A stretch of 5,645 nt of DNA from Acidimicrobiia bacterium (GTDB taxonomy: Bacteria > Actinomycetota > Acidimicrobiia > Spongiisociales > UBA5794), in assembly GCA_013001485.1 (NCBI GenBank), contig JABDMN010000249.1, positions 1 to 5,645 of the forward strand. The letters run 5' to 3'. The position numbers were made by a program, and so were the translations under genes. Numbering within the stretch: position 1 is the first letter of the stretch; each line of letters starts with the position of its first letter. Shown here one piece after another: positions 4,055 to 5,645 of this stretch. The notes beneath the pieces are model-generated. The model was not told where the DNA came from. It saw nothing but the letters and a program-made list of their open reading frames with translations, and searched no databases.

Positions 4055-5645
4055 TACTTGTCCGCTCTGCCGAGCGCGGCTTCCTTGAGGCGGACGTGGA
4101 CCGAAGTTCCCAGGGCCACGGGGATCTTCGACCACTCGTCGTCTGTAAGGGTCCACGCCAGGGCGTCGTCTTCGAACCCGGCGTCGAGAATCTCTTGCAC
4201 CCGATGCTTGAGGCGGTTGTCGGTGATGGGGATCAATGCTTCGACCCGGCCATCGAGGTTGCGCGGCATCATGTCGGCCGACCCCGTGTAGTACACGGCA
4301 TCCTCGACACCTGCCCCGAACTTGTAGACGCGGGAATGCTCGAGGAACTCACCCACCACTGACCGCAACCGGATGTTGTCCGACATGCCGGGGACTCCCG
4401 GACGGATGGCGCAGATCCCCCTGACGTTCAGATCTATCTCGCAGCCGGCACCAGATGCCTCGTACAGCGCACTGATGACCTTGCGATCGACCAGGTGGTT
4501 GATCTTCATGGCGATCCGGCCTTCTGTGCCGAGGTCAGCCTGTTCTCGGATTCGGTCCAGGATCCGCGGCCGCAAATCTCTCGGTGCGACGAGCAGCTTG
4601 CGGTAATCGGCCTCCCGACCGAAGCCGGTGAGGGTGTTGAACAGCTCCGACAGGTCGGCGCCGACGTCCGGGTCGGCTGTGAACAGACCCAGGTCCTCGT
4701 AGATGCGAGCCGTCTTTGGGTTGTAGTTGCCCGTGCCGACGTGCGAGTACCTGCGGAGGGTGCCTGCCTCTCGCCGGACGACGAGCGCGATCTTGGCGTG
4801 CGTCTTGAGGCCGGTGACGCCGTACACGACGTGGACGCCCGCCGATTCGAGCATCCGGGCCCAGTTGATGTTGGCTTCCTCGTCGAAGCGGGCCTTCAGT
4901 TCGATGAGGACGGCCACCTGTTTCCCGGCCTCGGCTGCTGAGATCAGCGAACGCACGATGTCGGCCTCTCCGCCGAACTCCGGGTCGGCCTGCACCGATG
5001 TCCGGTAGAGGGTCTGCTTGATGGCCAGGACGCTGGGGTCGGCCGCCGCCTGGGCGATGAAGGCCGACGTCGAGGTGATAAAGGACTCGTAGGGGTGGTG
5101 CACCAGGATGTCGCCACGCCGCATCTCGGCGAATATGTCGACGGGCTCGTCGCCACGCTCGGCGAGCCGACTCGGCGTCGTCGGCGACCAGGGCGGGCTC
5201 TTCAGATCGGGTCGATCCATCCCGTAGAACTGCCACAGCGAGCTGAGCCCCAGCAGGGTCTCCGACTCGAAAGTGTCCGCACGATCGAGGTGCAGGTTCT
5301 CGAGTAGGAGGTCGAGGACATCGGAAGGGATGCCTGCTTGTACTTCCACTCGAACCGCCGCAGCCGAGTGACGCCGGAACTGCAAGACCGTCTCGATCGC
5401 TTCGAGGAGGTCGTCTGCTTCGGCCTCTTCCAGCGCCAGGTCGGCGTTGCGGGTCACCCGGAACACGTGGAGGCCGTCCACCGTGACGCCGGGGAACATG
5501 CGGTCGGTATGGGCTGCGATGAGGTGCTCGAGGGGTAGCCATCCGCCGTCATCGGGAGCAGCGAAGAAGCGTGGCAGCGATGGGGGCACCTTGACCCTGG
5601 CGAACCTCCGGTCACCGTCGGGTGTCGTCACGAGCACACCGAGGT
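4054..5645 (-). CDS. ppk1: Polyphosphate kinase 1, 5' end outside the window (partial)
   Basis: PPK1 reversibly transfers the terminal phosphate of ATP to inorganic polyphosphate at the cytoplasmic membrane. About 530 codons are visible; the family is usually near 700 residues, so the N-terminal helical domain and part of the head domain lie beyond the right edge. The frame stays open to the last base, and the GTG at 5635-5637 is internal (family sequence reads through it), not the start. Landmarks in order are FARVKVPPSLPRF (head domain), HHPYESF and AIKQTLYRTS (start of the first catalytic domain), IELKARFDEEANI, GLKTHAKIALVVRRE, and SHVGTGNYNPKTA. The histidine of the last motif is encoded at 4741-4743 and matches the autophosphorylated residue. 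The second conserved histidine, in FLEHSRVY, is at 4336-4338, followed by GSADMMPRNLDGRVE. No damage is seen. The stop TAA overlaps the ATG of the Nudix/phosphatase gene by one base, indicating an operon. Confidence 0.95.
   Translation of the reverse strand, partial: LGVLVTTPDGDRRFARVKVPPSLPRFFAAPDDGGWLPLEHLIAAHTDRMFPGVTVDGLHVFRVTRNADLALEEAEADDLLEAIETVLQFRRHSAAAVRVEVQAGIPSDVLDLLLENLHLDRADTFESETLLGLSSLWQFYGMDRPDLKSPPWSPTTPSRLAERGDEPVDIFAEMRRGDILVHHPYESFITSTSAFIAQAAADPSVLAIKQTLYRTSVQADPEFGGEADIVRSLISAAEAGKQVAVLIELKARFDEEANINWARMLESAGVHVVYGVTGLKTHAKIALVVRREAGTLRRYSHVGTGNYNPKTARIYEDLGLFTADPDVGADLSELFNTLTGFGREADYRKLLVAPRDLRPRILDRIREQADLGTEGRIAMKINHLVDRKVISALYEASGAGCEIDLNVRGICAIRPGVPGMSDNIRLRSVVGEFLEHSRVYKFGAGVEDAVYYTGSADMMPRNLDGRVEALIPITDNRLKHRVQEILDAGFEDDALAWTLTDDEWSKIPVALGTSVHVRLKEAALGRADK

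Noticed and set aside
4055..4156. Upstream extension of the Nudix/phosphatase gene by 34 residues
   Set aside because: It lies inside ppk1 in another frame and is rich in Arg, Pro and Gly with no Nudix character. The TAATG junction gives a better start at 4054.
4535..5542. 335-residue open frame on the minus strand overlapping ppk1
   Set aside because: It is an Arg/Pro/Gly-rich shadow in another frame of a fully conserved ppk1 and has no recognisable domain.
5635..5637. GTG as the ppk1 start
   Set aside because: The frame is open beyond it to the window edge and PPK1 needs roughly 160-200 more N-terminal residues, so the codon is internal.

Overview
The window is high-GC, gene-dense bacterial DNA. 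Genes are tightly packed, with stop/start overlaps of 1, 4, 4 and 23 bases and GTG as well as ATG starts. Two promoter-like TANNNT hexamers sit exactly 6 bases upstream of start codons. A polyphosphate kinase lies next to a Nudix plus histidine-phosphatase fusion of the mycobacterial MutT1 type. Together these suggest an actinobacterium (Actinomycetota), perhaps a poorly characterised lineage such as Acidimicrobiia. The class is inference only; no rRNA or lineage-specific marker is present.

Left block, plus strand, 1-1035. The last eight codons of an upstream gene overlap a gene for a bacterial-microcompartment vertex protein of the EutN/CcmL (BMC-P) family. The upstream tail resembles the C-terminus of that vertex protein, so it may be a tandem second copy. 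Two small lipoprotein genes follow with operon-like spacing. They look like diverged paralogues of each other: each has a lipidation cysteine plus two further cysteines at similar spacing. The first has a good signal peptide and ribosome binding site but no ATG, GTG or TTG where it should start; the best candidate is ATC at 318. A bacterial microcompartment is cytosolic and a lipoprotein is not, so this grouping is the least explained part of the window.

Middle block, 1068-3164. pgl (6-phosphogluconolactonase, pentose phosphate pathway) runs on the minus strand and converges on the lipoprotein operon. It is divergent from a plus-strand pair across a 46-base gap. The pair is a six-helix membrane protein with a C-terminal zinc ribbon, then a KANL3/Tex30-like alpha/beta hydrolase that overlaps it by 4 bases. 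Both sides of the gap carry a TANNNT hexamer 6 bases from the start codon, which suggests back-to-back leaderless promoters. A small inverted repeat lies between and over them.

Right block, minus strand, 3134-5645. ppk1 (polyphosphate kinase, its 5' end beyond the window) is followed by a Nudix plus histidine-phosphatase gene joined through a TAATG overlap. This pair likely links polyphosphate synthesis with clean-up of oxidised or dinucleoside polyphosphate nucleotides. Its 3' end overlaps the 3' end of the hydrolase gene by 31 bases on the opposite strand.

No rRNA, tRNA, CRISPR array, transposase or attachment site was seen. No gap between genes exceeds 300 bases. The most promising leads are the microcompartment-vertex/lipoprotein cluster and the missing start codon; I do not see a clearly new defence or mobile system.
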